From NCBI GenBank assembly GCA_942493265.1, contig OW818688.1, forward strand, positions 1,488,001-1,552,000: a DNA stretch of 64,000 nucleotides, written 5' to 3'. Shown in pieces: positions 40,676 to 54,200 of this stretch (the stretch's first letter is position 1; every line of letters starts with the position of its first letter). A program made the translations under genes and the position numbers. The stretch is from UBA12481 sp942493265 (lineage in GTDB: Bacteria; Bacteroidota; Bacteroidia; Bacteroidales; UBA12481). The notes below the pieces were generated by a model. That model was not told where the DNA came from. It was given only the letters and a program-made list of their open reading frames with translations, and ran no database searches.

Positions 40676-41767
40676 ATGAACCTCCTCACCACCCCCTACA
40701 CCTCCATCTGGTACTCCGCTCCCACGGACCAGGTACTGTACATCGACCAGACCCGTTTGCCGTGGGAGCTGGTGATCCGTGAAATGAAGACTTTTGAAGA
40801 TGGCATTCGTGCAATCAAAAATATGGAAGTGCGCGGTGCGCCGCTGATTGGTGTTGCTGCCGCTTTTGCCATGTATGTGGGAGCCAGAGAATTCGAATTG
40901 GAGGCGGCCACTGAAGGCGCCACTTCAACCCAATCTAATACCGATCTTATATTTCGCAACATGTCCGCCCGGCTCCTCGCCACCCGTCCCACCGCCGTCA
41001 ACCTCGCCTATGTGCTCAACCTCATCCTCACCACCCCTGTCACTCGTCACCCGTCACTCGTCACTTCTTCCCCGTCACCCGTCACTCGTCACCTGTCACT
41101 TCTTACCACCGCCCTGGAAATCCGCCAGTCCGAACTCACCCGCAGCCGGCTCATCGGCGAACATGGATTACCTGTCATCCGGGAGCTATCGGCGCGCAAA
41201 GCCGGTGCACCGGTCAACATACTCACGCACTGCAATGCCGGATGGCTGGCCACCGTGGATTACGGCACTGCTCTGGCGCCGATCTATCTGGCCCACGACA
41301 GTGGCATTCCGGTACATGTGTGGGTGGATGAAACCCGGCCGAGGAACCAGGGCGCCAAGCTTACGGCCTGGGAGCTCACGCAGCACGGGGTGCCCAATAC
41401 GCTTATCGTGGACAATGCCGGCGGACTGCTGATGCAGCTGGGCAGGGTTGACCTGGTGATCGTGGGTGCCGACCGGATAACGGCCAATGGCGATGTGGTG
41501 AACAAGGTAGGCACCTATCTGAAGGCATTGGCGGCATTCGACAATCGGGTACCTTTTTATGTTGCTGCGCCAACCTCAACATTTGATCAGGCCACTCCGG
41601 CCGGCAAGGATGTTGAGATTGAGGAGCGATCGGCCGATGAAATCCTGATCGATGACCACGGACACCGGATTGCTCCGGAGGGCACGCAGGTGCATAATCC
41701 CGGGTTTGATATAACTCCGGCGAGGCTGGTGAGGGGGTACTGGACGGAGGAGGGGTTCGAAAGATAA
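40676..41767 (+). CDS. mtnA: S-methyl-5-thioribose-1-phosphate isomerase with in-frame repeat
   Basis: 363 aa. It isomerises MTR-1-P to MTRu-1-P in methionine salvage. It contains MEVRGAPLIGVAAAFAMY near 50, the catalytic-Cys motif NILTHCNAGWLATVDYG near 181 and the catalytic-Asp motif IVGADRITANGDVVNKVGTY near 262; HVWVDETRPRNQGAKLTAWE lies between. Residues ~119-145 (TTPVTRHPSLVTSSPSPVTR and following) are a translated GTCACTCGTCACCC repeat, placed in the helical N-terminal region before the ALEIRQSELTRSRLIGEHG helix. No other methionine-salvage gene is adjacent. Confidence 0.92.
   Translation: MNLLTTPYTSIWYSAPTDQVLYIDQTRLPWELVIREMKTFEDGIRAIKNMEVRGAPLIGVAAAFAMYVGAREFELEAATEGATSTQSNTDLIFRNMSARLLATRPTAVNLAYVLNLILTTPVTRHPSLVTSSPSPVTRHLSLLTTALEIRQSELTRSRLIGEHGLPVIRELSARKAGAPVNILTHCNAGWLATVDYGTALAPIYLAHDSGIPVHVWVDETRPRNQGAKLTAWELTQHGVPNTLIVDNAGGLLMQLGRVDLVIVGADRITANGDVVNKVGTYLKALAAFDNRVPFYVAAPTSTFDQATPAGKDVEIEERSADEILIDDHGHRIAPEGTQVHNPGFDITPARLVRGYWTEEGFER
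41031..41106. repeat. In-frame GTCACTCGTCACCC repeat in mtnA
   Basis: Tandem units of GTCACTCGTCACCC with CACTTCTTCCCC joints, about 70 bp, a family unrelated to the GTCATCC palindromes. It adds about 25 residues and keeps the frame. Confidence 0.88.
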
Positions 41768-42020
41768 GAAGGCAGAGGGCAGGAAGGCAGGAAGGCAAAA
41801 ATTAGGAAAAAGGATGAAGAAAGAAGGCAAAAGGGAGCTTCGCTAAACCACTGTGCTCCATAGTAGTTGATCAGGCATTCATGACAGGGGCATTGGATAT
41901 GGGGCACAGTGGGTAATTTTAGCTTGCAAATATCACTTGAATTTATTCCACCCCTAGCGGGGTTAATGTTTCGATTCAATCCTCCTGGCTATAATCATTT
42001 CAGCCCTACGGGCTTCAGTT
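41768..42020. repeat. Intergenic repeats: degenerate foldback and CCCCTACGGGG-type element
   Basis: GGCAGGAAGGCAGGAAGGC-rich lead (41768-41810), degenerate version of the 26923 foldback (41845-41914, CCACTGTGCTCCAT ... GGGGCACAGTGGG), then the repeat with CACCCCTAGCGGGGTTAA and CAGCCCTACGGGCTTCAG (41936-42020) also seen at 34374. No gene. Confidence 0.8.
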
Positions 42021-42032
42021 ACACCACTGATT

Positions 42033-42224
42033 TTCCCTCGGAGCGGTGTCATCAACCACTTCGGCACCCTCGGAGAAGTGGCATCCTGCTTTGAGTGCCC
42101 CTCGGAGAGGTGTCATCCCGGCGAAAGCCGGGACCCCGTTCCTTACCGCAACATTTCCCATAAGCCTCACAGTAGCGTCACGGGGTCCCGACTTTCGTCG
42201 GGATGACAAGGCTCCGAGGGAGGT
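42033..42224. repeat. Palindromic repeat cluster with variant composite element
   Basis: Two half-units and a 122-bp composite (42099-42220). Its left palindrome is CCCGGCGAAAGCCGGG and its right one CCCGACTTTCGTCGGG (42187-42202), an intact copy of the IS110 target sequence. It ends 16 bp from the stop of the giant adhesin gene. Confidence 0.88.
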
Positions 42225-42235
42225 TCAGTGCCAGC

Positions 42236-45200
42236 CTAGTTCACCACCGATATCATCCTCACTGCCTGATCTCCACGGTAATACAGTTTCACGATAAAGA
42301 GCCCTTTCTGGGTGTTGTGCGTAGTCCAGTGTACATAATTTCTGCCTTCGTTGTATTCCTTCTTGTCGATCTGCGCAATTTCGCGACCGGTGAGGTCATA
42401 CACCTTCAGGATAACCTCTCCCTTTTCGGGCAGGTCAAAAACTATGTTAGTTTCATACGAGAACGGGTTCGGATAGTTCGTGAGGTTGTAATTTTCCATG
42501 AATAATCTTACGGTGACAGCCTTGCTCATGTAGCTCATTTCCTGTGCATTCGCCAGATATCCGTGTGCAATGCCCGCCGTTACGATCTTGCCGGAATTGA
42601 TATCTTCCAGCGTGATGGAATGGTCGGCAGTAACAGATCCGGATTCGCCCGGAGCGAGGCTCGTGATCGTTTTACTGAAATCGAGCAGCACCTTGGCATC
42701 GGTTACGCTGATGTTGTTCATCGTAACATTTCCGGTGTTGGTGACCAGAACCGTGTAGCGGATGATTTCGCCCTCTTTCCGGTAAGTGGATACCGAGGCA
42801 GAGGTGGCGGTGGTGAGTTCAGGTTGCTGAACGCCCCTTACCGTGACCCGGTTACCCGATTTCTGAATCGTTTTGCCCGAAAGGTTCATCGCTTCAGCCT
42901 TCGCCACATTCACCACTTCTCCTTCATCCAGGTCGGCCTGGGTGATGGTACGTGATGCCGTGATCCGCGTGATTTCGCCTGGTTTCAGGGTGGTCGCCGG
43001 ACTGGCGGTGAGGATTACGGCGTTCGGATCGGTCACATCCAGATCCACCAGAGTGGTGTTCCCCAGGTTCTTCATCTGAATGGAATATTCAACCACTTCA
43101 CCGATATTTCTGAAGATGGATTTCGAGGCAGTGGCCGATACGTTCAGTTCAGTATGCTGAGTGGCGTAAACAATCACCGGATTTCCGGTTTTTTCAATCG
43201 TTTTGCCATTCAGATCGAACCCGGTTGCCGTGGCTCCCGTAATCACTTTGCCTGCATCGATATCTGTCTGCGTAACGATATGTGAGGCGCTGACCAATAC
43301 GGAATCTCCCGGCATCAGGATGGTGATCGGACGTACCGTGATGATCACGGCATTCGGATCGGTAACCGCGGTACTGATAATGCTTACGTTACCCGAGTTT
43401 TTCACAACGATGTTATAATGAATCACTTCACCAACTTCACTGTAGGTGGTTTCGAGTGCAACGGCCCGTGCCGACAATTCAGGATTCTGGGTACCGGTAA
43501 CGGTAATCTCATTACTGATGGTTGTAACCGGTTGCCTGTCAGGATCTTTTCCACTGGCGCTCACCGTTTTCACGATGATGCCGGCATCCAGATCGGTAGG
43601 CGTAACCGTATATACGGCAGTGAGTTGGGCGGTTTTACCCGGGGCCAGACTGACCACAGGACTGCCTGTGATGACCAGGTCGCTCTGTGCCGACAGGATA
43701 ATATCGGATACCGAACGGTTACCGGCGTTTTTCACCTCGATGGTGTAATTGATCTGATCGCCAATCGAGAGGAAAGTGGTTTCCACAGCCGATAAACGGG
43801 CGCTGAGCAGCGGATCTTTTTTAGCAAAAACCGTTGCCGTATTGCTCAGCAGAGTATACGTCGCGCCATCCGGATAGAGTCCCGCGATGGAGGCGGTGTT
43901 GCTGATGAACCCGGCATCGAGATCTTCCTGTGTAACGATATGGGTGGCCGTGAGGGTTTGCATTCCGGAAGCTGCCAGACTGCCGATCACCGGATTACCC
44001 GGAATCAGGGCATTCGGATCGGCAACCGTAATGTTGGAGACCGGAACATTTCCGCTGTTTTTCACGGTGATGTCGAAATGAATGATTTCGCCGGTTTCGC
44101 TGTAAACGGTTTCACGGGCAACTTTGCTGATGCTCAAACCTTTGGTGCCGTGTGCCAGAATGGTGAGTTCGTTGCTGGCGCCGGTAATCAGCACAGCCGC
44201 AGGAGTATATCCGGATACGATTGCCCTGTTTACCACTTTGCCGGCCGACAGATCGGCGGCAATTATCGTGCGTTCAGCCGTAACGATCGCTTTGGCTCCA
44301 GGCAGCAGGTATCCAAGGGTGCTTCCATTGATGAACTGAGCATCCGGATCGTTGACCATCAGGTTGGTGAGGGTAACATTTCCGGTATTCAGGATCTCGA
44401 TGGAATAATGAATGATATCGCCTGCAAGATCGAAAGAGGATTCAGCCGCCGTGAGAGCGGTTGTGAATGTTGAATGCTGCGATCCTGTGATAATCAACTT
44501 ATTACTGTTTATGCGGATGGGCTGGCTGTTCGGATCGTTACCCGAAATGGCAGCGGTTGTTTCCACATATCCGATGTTCAGGTCAGTCTGGGTAATAGTA
44601 CGAGCGGTTTTGATGATGACGCTTTGTCCCGGATTCAGACTGCCGATCTGGCTGCTCCCGGTGATAACCGTATTCGGATCGGTAAAGGTGATGCCGGTGA
44701 TTTTCACGTTACCGGTATTTCTGATCTCATTATTGTAATGAATCAGATCGCCGATAGCGCTGAATGTGGTTTCATCTGCAGTTTTCGTGATTACCGCGCC
44801 CGGTTTCTGGGTGGCAAATACGGTTACTTCATTGCCTTTCAGATAGAACCGCGTGTTGTCGGGGTTCAGGGCCGTAGCAATGGCAAACGTGACCACCTTG
44901 CCGGTATTCAGATCCGCCTGAGTAATAATCCGTGCGGCCATGATGGTAACCGTTTCGCCGGCAGCCAGGCGGGAAATGCTGGTGCTGCCCGCCGGGGTGG
45001 CATTATCGCTTGATATGATGATATCTGAAATGGTCATGCTACCCGGGTTTTTCACGCTGATGGCATAATGCAGCGTATCGCCAACGACGCTGAAGCTGCT
45101 TTCGAGGGCGGTTTCCGAAATGATCATCCGGCTCGACTGGCGGGCATAGATGGTGACCAGGTTACTTTCGTCGCTCACTGGTTTCCCTGCCGGATCGGTT

Positions 45201-48200
45201 CCCGTTATCGAGGCGGTATTATCTATTTTACCCAGATCGAGATCGGCCTGTGTAACCACATGGATGGCTGCAACCATCACGGTTTGACGCGGTTCCAGAC
45301 TGACCACCGGGTTGCCGCTCGTAATCACGGCATTCGGATCGGTTGTGATGATGTTTTTCACCGTCACGTTACCGCAGTTGAATATCTCGATGGTGTAGTT
45401 GATCACATCGCCCACTGCCCAATAGGTATTTTCAGATACGAATTTGGTAGCGGTGATCTGCGGACGGTGTAATCCATTCGTGGTGACCGTGTTACTGGTA
45501 TCCACAACCGGATCGCCATTTGGATCGGTCGAGGTGGCTAACGCGGTATTGATTACCCTGCCGGCATCAATATCCGCCTGGGTTACCGTATGAACGGCCG
45601 TTACCAGCGCGCCCATTCCCGGAGGCAGGATGCTGATCGGAATTCCACCGGTAATTTCAGCATTCGGATCGGCTACCGTGACATTGTGCAGGGTTACCTC
45701 GCCGGTATTGATCACATCAAAATTATAATGGATACGGTCGCCAACGGCGCTGAAACTGTTTTCCATTGCCGATTTGGTGATGGTCAGTTCAGGATGCAGA
45801 ACGATCACCACGCGGGTTTCATCGGTTGATGTATTGTCATCGGTATCCGGATCATGCGTGGTGGTGGTAACGGTTGCAGTGTTCACCACATTGGTTACCA
45901 AACGGTTATTGACTCTGGCCACCAGGGTGAGTGTTTCAGTTGCACCATTGGCCAAAGTGCCGAGGGTCCAGTTGGGCGCTAACCACGATCCGGTGGTCAT
46001 GCTGGCTCTTACGAAGGTAAGGTCGGCAGGAAGCAGATCGGTGACTACCACATTTTTCGCATCGCTGTTACCGGAATTGGTTACCGTAATGGTGTAGGTG
46101 ATATTCTCACCGGCAACAACCGGTTTGGGCTGGGCAGTTTTTGTAATAACCAGATCAGCCACAATGGCATAGACGGTTTCATTATCCGTTGCCGGGATCA
46201 GTATCCCGCCCGCCGGAGTTCCCGTGGCGGTGGCGGTATTGGTGTAACTTCCGGCATTCAGGTCGGACAGGGTGGCGGTATGTGAGGCGGTGTACATCCA
46301 GGTTTCACCTACCTCCAGTTTGCCGATGATGCCTGCATCGCCTGATACATAGCGGACACTGCCCGCATCTGCCTGCGGATCAGATACAATCACATTGCTG
46401 ATGGTTACATTTCCGGTATTTACCAGGGAAATCGAGTAGGTTAACAGATCACCGGCAGCGGCATATGAATTCGGCTGAGTGGTACTGGTTTTGGTCAGGA
46501 TCCACGCCGGGTTCAGGGTAGCCGTAACGGTTTCACTGTCAGTTGCCGGATCCAGGATGCCGCCTGTGGGGGTACCTGTTGCGGTAACGGTATTGGTAAA
46601 GCTTCCAGCATCGATGTTGGCCTGGGTGATGGTATGCCGGGCGCTGAATATCCAGCTTTCGCCGATTTCCAGGATTCCGGCTGCTCCGGTATCTCCCGAT
46701 ACATATTGTACTGAGCCGGCATCTGCCTGAGGATCGGAAACATTCACACCGGTGATGGCGGTATTACCCGTATTGGTGAGCGCGATGCTGTATGTCAGCA
46801 CGTCGCCGGCTTCCGAGTAGGTATTCGGCTCGGTAATACTCGATTTGACCATTGTCCACGACGGCTTGAAGTTCGCCGTAACAACCACCAGAACGCTTGG
46901 ATCGCTCGTAACAATTTTACCGTTGATGTCCGTACCCGTTGCACTTGCGATGTTTTCTATCCGGCCGGCATTCAGGTCGGCAAGCGTAACGATATGTGAA
47001 GCGGTGCAGGTGAAGCTTTCGCCGGCCATCAGGGTATAGGTTGATGCGCCGCAGGTTAGCGTGGCATTGTGATCGGTTGGCGTGATGCCGCTGATGGTAA
47101 CGTTACCGCTGTTTATTACCGTGATGGAGAACAGAACTTCCTCTCCCACAGAGGTAAAGCTCTGCGTGAGGGCAGTTTTGATGGTTGTCAGCGCCGGATA
47201 CTGCGTAGCGGTAACGGTTACGAGATCACTCGGATCGCTGATACGGTTGCCATTGATATCGGTTCCGGTTGCGGTAGCGATATTGTTCACTTTGCCCGCA
47301 TCCAGATCAGCCTGTGTTACCGTATGAATGGCGGTGCAGGTGAAGCTTTGGCCTGGTAACAGGTTGTAAGACATCGACGTACAGGATACAACAGCATTCG
47401 GATCTGAAAGGGTAATTCCGTTTATGGTAATATTCCCCATGTTGGTTACGCGGATCAGGTAGTCGATTTCTTCCCCGACTGATGAATAGGTGCTGTTCAT
47501 CGCCGTTTTCACGGTCATCAGCAATGGTGTTTGAGTAGCGGTGACCGTTACCGTATCGCTCGGATCGGTTACCGGATCGCCGTTTGGATCCAGTCCGGTT
47601 GCGGTGGCAATATTATCCACGTGACCGGCATTCAGGTCGGCCAGGGTAATATTGTGCGTGGCGGTGCAGGTAAAGCTTTCACCCGGCTTCAGGGTAAACG
47701 GATTGGTATCGCAGGTAACGGTTGCGTTGGCGTCGGCGAGGGTAATATTGCTTACCGTAACGTTCCCCGTGTTGGTTACCATGATGGTATAGTTCAGCAC
47801 ATCGCTGGTGCTGGAGTAGGTGGCGCTGCCGGTTGTTTTAACCGTGTTCAGTGCAGGCACCTGAATCAGGATTTGCGTATCGGTATCGGTACCCGTCGGA
47901 TCCGGTCCCGCCGTTGAGGTGCCCGTCACGGATGCCTCATTAGTGAAAGTGCCGGCATCGATATCTGCCTGAGTGAGTGTATAAACGGCAGTGTATGCGG
48001 TGCTGTTGATCTCACCAGGTGCCATGGATGCGATCGGGCTGCCTATAATGGTGGCAACCGGATCGGTCACTGTAACGTTGGTGAGGGTGGTATTGCCGGT
48101 ATTGGTCACCGTAAAAGCATACGTGATCTGATCGCCAACATCTGCGCGACCGTTTGGCGCTACCACATTCAGGTTCTGCGTGCCGGTTTTCTCCAGCGCA

Positions 48201-51200
48201 ATGGTTGGAATCTTCAGGTAGGTATACGTAACGGTTGCATTGTCGGACAATCCGGTAGCGATTTCCGTCAATTGATAATCGATCGGGGTTGGATCCGTAT
48301 AGAATCCAGCCTGCGGATCAAATGTCAATTCACCTGTGAGTGCGTTATAGATCCAGGTACCCTCATCGGTTATTATTAGGGTAGTTTGAACGCCGGCTGT
48401 AATCAGGTCGAGATCAACGGTTACGGCATCCGGAGTGGCATCGCTGCCATCGCCCAGATCGTCGTTCGTTAAAATATTGAGCGTAGTGTTTACGCCCGGA
48501 ACATTGCCGGTTTTGTTGTCATTCGTGGCAACTGGCGGCACCTCATCATAGGTAACGGTTACGGTTGCATTATCGGTCAGACCGGTCGCAATCTCAGTTA
48601 ATTGATAATCGATCAGAGTCGGGTCGGTAGAGAAACCAACCTCGGGATCGAAAGTCAGTTCACCAGTTAAAGCATTGTACGTCCAGGTACCCTCGCCAGT
48701 TATGGTGAGCGTGGTTTGAACGCCTGCTGTAATCAGGTCGAGATCAACGGTTACGGCATCCGGGGTGGCATCGCTGCCATCGCCGAGGTCGTCGTTGGTG
48801 AGAATGTTCAGGGTAGTGTTTACACCTGGTACGTTTCCGGTTTTGCTGTCGTTTGTGGCAACTGGCGGCACCTCATCATAGGTAACGGTTACGGTTGCAT
48901 TGTCGGTCAGACCGGTAGAGATCTCAGTTAATTGATATGCGATCGGTGTCGGATCGGTGGTAAAACCAACCAGTGGATCAAATGTCAGTTCGCCGGTTGA
49001 TGGATTATAGGTCCAGGTACCCTCATCAGTTACTGTCAGAGTAGTTTGAACGCCGGCTGTAAGCAGGTCCAAATCAACGGTTACGGCATCCGGAGTGGCA
49101 TCGCTGCCATCGCCCAGATCGTCGTTCGTTAAAATATTGAGCGTAGTGTTTACGCCCGGAACATTACCGGTACTGCTGTCGTTCGTTGCAACTGGTGGCA
49201 CCTCATCATAGGTAACGGTTACGGTTGCATCGTCCGTCAGACCGGTAGCGATTTCGGTCAGCTGATAATCGATCGGAGTCGGATCGGTAGAGAAACCAAC
49301 CTCGGGATCGAAAGTCAGTTCACCAGTTAAAGCATTGTACGTCCAGGTACCCTCGCCAGTTATGGTGAGCGTGGTTTGAATACCTGCTGTAATCAGGTCG
49401 AGATCAACGGTTACGGCATCCGGGGTGGCATCGCTGCCATCGCCCAGATCGTCGTTGGTGAGAATGTTCAGGGTGGTGTTTACGCCCGGAACATTGCCGG
49501 TTTTCGAATCATCTGTTGCAATTGGCGGACAGATCATTGCATCATCAATTTTTGCACTTTCCGGGTCCGAGATACATCCTAACGAGTTCTTGGCAGTAAC
49601 TGAGTAGGTGCCTGGGGAAATTAGTGTGAAGACACCAGTTGTATTGGTATAATCCAGTCCATCAATACTATAGGTCATTCCCGTTTCAGTTGGAGCTGAA
49701 ATGGTAATGGTTCCGGTCGATACTGCACAAGTTGTTTGAGTTACCGTTACTGTTGGAGTATCCGGCAACGGATTAACGGTCACGGTTACGCTATTGGTGT
49801 TGGTACAACCGGTAGCGGTAATGGTTTCAACGAGGGTGTAAGTAGTTGTGACAGTTGGAGCTACAGTTGGGTTGGCTGTTGTGGAGGTAAATCCGGATGG
49901 AACCGAAGTCCAGCTGTATTCATTTCCAACGATGGCGGCAGCACCAATCTGGGTGTTGGCGTTCAAGCAAATTTCCCTATCTGCTCCAGCCACTGCGGCC
50001 GGCAACGGATTAACCGTTACCGTTACGCTGTTTGTGTTGGTACATCCGGTTGCAGTGATGGTTTCAACGAGGGTGTAAGTAGTTGTAACAGTTGGATCTA
50101 CGGTTGGGTTGGCAACTGAGGAGGTAAATCCTGCAGGAGCTGAGGTCCAGCTGTATTCATTACCTGAAACTGCAACAGCACCGATCTGGGTGTTTGCATT
50201 CAGACAAATTTCTCTATCTGCTCCAGCCACTGCGGCAGGCAACGGATTAACGGTTACCGTTACACTATTGGTGTTGGTGCATCCGGTAGCAGTAATCGTT
50301 TCAACTAAAGTATAGGTAGTTGTGACAGTTGGAGCTACAGTTGGGTTGGCCACGGTGGAAGTAAATCCGGCTGGAACCGAAGTCCAGCTGTATTCATTAC
50401 CTGAAACTGCTGCGGCACCGATTTGGGTGTTAGCATTCAAACAAATATCGCGGTCGGCTCCAGCCACTGCGGCTGGTAACGGATTAACCGTTACCGTTAC
50501 GCTGTTTGTGTTGGTACAACCGGTAGCAGTAATGGTTTCAACTAAAGTATAGGTGGTTGTAACAGTTGGAGCTACGGTTGGGTTGGCAACTGAGGAGGTA
50601 AATCCGGCTGGAACCGAAGTCCAGCTGTATTCATTACCTGAAACTGCAACAGCACCGATCTGGGTGTTTGCATTCAGACAAATTTCTCTATCTGCTCCAG
50701 CCACTGCGGCAGGCAACGGATTAACCGTTATCGTTACGCTGTTTGTATTGGTACAACCTGTTGCAGTGATGGTTTCAACCAAGGTGTAAGTGGTTGTGAC
50801 AGTTGGAGCTACAGTCGGGTTGGCTGTTGTGGAGGTAAATCCGGATGGAACCGAAGTCCAGCTGTATTCATTTCCAACGATGGCGGCAGCACCAATCTGG
50901 GTGTTGGCGTTCAAGCAAATTTCCCTATCTGCTCCAGCCACTGCGGCCGGCAACGGATTAACTGTTACGGTTACACTGTTGGTATTGGTACATCCAGTAG
51001 CAGTAATGGTTTCAACTAAAGTATAGGTGGTTGTAACAGTTGGAGCTACAGTCGGATTGGCAACTGAGGAGGTAAATCCTGCAGGAACCGAAGTCCAGCT
51101 ATATTCATTGCCTGAAACTGCTGCGGCACCAATTTGAGTATTGGCATTTAAACAGATATCCCGGTCTGCACCGGCCACGGCGGCCGGTAGCGGATTAACG

Positions 51201-54200
51201 GTCACGGTTACGCTATTGGTGTTGGTACAACCGGTAGCGGTAATGGTTTCAACGAGGGTGTAAGTAGTTGTGACAGTTGGAACTACAGTCGGATTGGCAA
51301 CTGAGGAGGTAAATCCGGCTGGTACCGAAGTCCAGCTGTATTCATTACCTGAAACTGCAACAGCACCAATCTGGGTGTTTGCATTCAGACAAATTTCTCT
51401 ATCTGCTCCAGCCACTGCGGCAGGCAACGGATTAACGGTTACCGTTACACTATTGGTGTTGGTGCATCCGGTAGCAGTAATCGTTTCAACTAAAGTATAG
51501 GTAGTTGTGACAGTTGGAGCTACAGTTGGGTTGGCCACGGTGGAAGTAAATCCGGCTAGAACCGAAGTCCAGCTGTATTCATTACCTGAAACTGCTGCGG
51601 CACCGATTTGGGTGTTAGCATTCAAACAAATATCGCGGTCGGCTCCAGCCACTGCGGCTGGTAACGGATTAACCGTTACCGTTACGCTGTTTGTGTTGGT
51701 ACAACCGGTAGCAGTAATGGTTTCAACTAAAGTATAGGTGGTTGTAACAGTTGGAGCTACGGTCGGGTTGGCCACGGAGGAGGTAAATCCGGCAGGAACC
51801 GAGGTCCAGCTGTATTCATTCCCAACAACCACGGCAGAACCAATTTGGGTGTTGGCATTCAGACAAATATCGCGGTCGGCACCAGCCACTGCGGCCGGCA
51901 ACGGATTAACGGTTACCGTTACACTGTTGGTGTTGGTACATCCGGTAGCGGTAATGGTTTCTACCAGAGTGTAAGTAGTAGTTACCGTTGGTGATACAGT
52001 CGGGTTGGCTGCTGTGGAGGTAAATCCGGCAGGAACCGAGGTCCAGCTGTATTCGTTTCCAACGACTGCAGCGGCACCAATTTGAGTATTGGCGTTTAAA
52101 CAGATTTCTCTATCTGCACCGGCCACGGCTGCCGGAAGCGGATTGACCGTTACCGTTACGCTATTGGTATTGGTACATCCGGTGGCAGAAATCGTTTCAA
52201 TCAGGGTGTAAGTAGTTGTAACAGTTGGAGTTACAGTCGGGTTAGCCACAGAGGAAGTAAATCCTGTAGGAACCGAAGTCCAGCTGTATTCATTACCTGA
52301 AACTGCTGCGGCACCTATCTGAGTATTGGCATTCAGACAAATATCGCGGTCGGCTCCAGCCACGGCTGCCGGCAACGGATTAACCGTTATCGTTACGCTG
52401 TTTGTATTGGTACATCCGGTCGCAGTAATGGTTTCAACCAGGGTGTAAGTAGTGGTGACGGTTGGAGCTACAGTTGGGTTGGCAACTGAAGAGGTAAATC
52501 CTGCAGGAGCTGAAGTCCAGCTGTATTCATTTCCGGATACTGCGGTAGCACCGATCTGGGTGTTAGCGTTTAAGCAGATTTCCCGGTCTGCACCGGCCAC
52601 TGCGGCCGGTAGCGGATTAACGGTTACCGTTACACTATTGGTGTTGGTACATCCGGTAGCAGTAATGGTTTCAACCAAAGTATAGGTTGTGGTGACCCCT
52701 GGAGTTACTGTCGGGTTGGCTGTTGTGGAGGTAAATCCGGCAGGAACCGAGGTCCAGCTGTATTCATTTCCGGAAACTGCTGCGGCACCGATTTGGGTGT
52801 TAGCATTCAAACAAATATCGCGGTCGGCTCCAGCTACTGCGGCGGGCAATGGATTAACCGTTACCGTTACGCTGTTTGTGTTGGTACATCCGGTTGCAGT
52901 GATCGTTTCAATCAGGGTGTAAGTAGTCGTGACGGTTGGAGCTACGGTCGGGTTGGCCACGGAGGAGGTAAATCCGGCAGGAACCGAGGTCCAGCTGTAT
53001 TCATTTCCAACGACTGTGGCAGCACCTATTTGAGTATTGGCGTTTAAACAGATTTCTCTATCTGCTCCAGCCACTGCGGCGGGCAATGGATTAACCGTTA
53101 CCGTTACACTGTTGGTATTGGTGCATCCGGTAGCGGTAATGGTTTCAACCAAGGTGTAAGTGGTTGTGACAGTTGGAGCTACAGTCGGGTTGGCTGTTGT
53201 GGAGGTAAATCCGGATGGAACCGAAGTCCAGCTGTATTCATTTCCAACGACTGCGGCAGCACCTATTTGAGTATTGGCGTTTAAACAGATTTCTCTATCT
53301 GCTCCAGCCACTGCGGCTGGTAACGGATTAACGGTTACCGTTACACTGTTGGTATTGGTGCATCCGGTAGCGGTAATGGTTTCAACGAGGGTGTAAGAAG
53401 TTGTGACAGTTGGAGCTACAGTCGGGTTCGCAACTGAAGAGGTAAATCCTGCAGGAACCGAAGTCCAGCTGTATTCGTTACCTGAAACTGCTACAGCACC
53501 AATCTGGGTGTTTGCGTTCAGACAAATTTCTCTATCTGCTCCGGCCACTGCGGCCGGCAACGGATTAACGGTTACCGTTACGCTATTGGTGTTGGCACAT
53601 CCGGTAGCAGTAATCGTTTCAACCAAAGTATAGGTTGTGGTGACCCCTGGAGTTACTGTCGGGTTGGCTGTTGTGGAGGTAAATCCTGCAGGAACCGAGG
53701 TCCAGCTGTATTCATTTCCAACGATGGCGGCAGCACCAATCTGGGTGTTGGCGTTCAAGCAAATTTCCCTATCTGCTCCAGCCACTGCGGCCGGCAACGG
53801 ATTCACCGTTACGGTTACACTGTTGGTATTGGTACATCCGGTTGCAGTGATCGTTTCAATCAGGGTGTAAGTAGTCGTGACGGTTGGAGCTACGGTCGGG
53901 TTGGCCACGGAGGAGGTAAATCCGGCAGGAACCGAGGTCCAGCTGTATTCATTTCCAACGACTGTGGCAGCACCTATTTGAGTATTGGCGTTTAAACAGA
54001 TTTCTCTATCTGCTCCAGCCACTGCGGCGGGCAATGGATTAACCGTTACCGTTACACTGTTGGTATTGGTGCATCCGGTAGCGGTAATGGTTTCAACCAA
54101 GGTGTAAGTGGTTGTGACAGTTGGAGCTACAGTCGGGTTGGCTGTTGTGGAGGTAAATCCGGATGGAACCGAAGTCCAGCTGTATTCATTTCCAACGATG

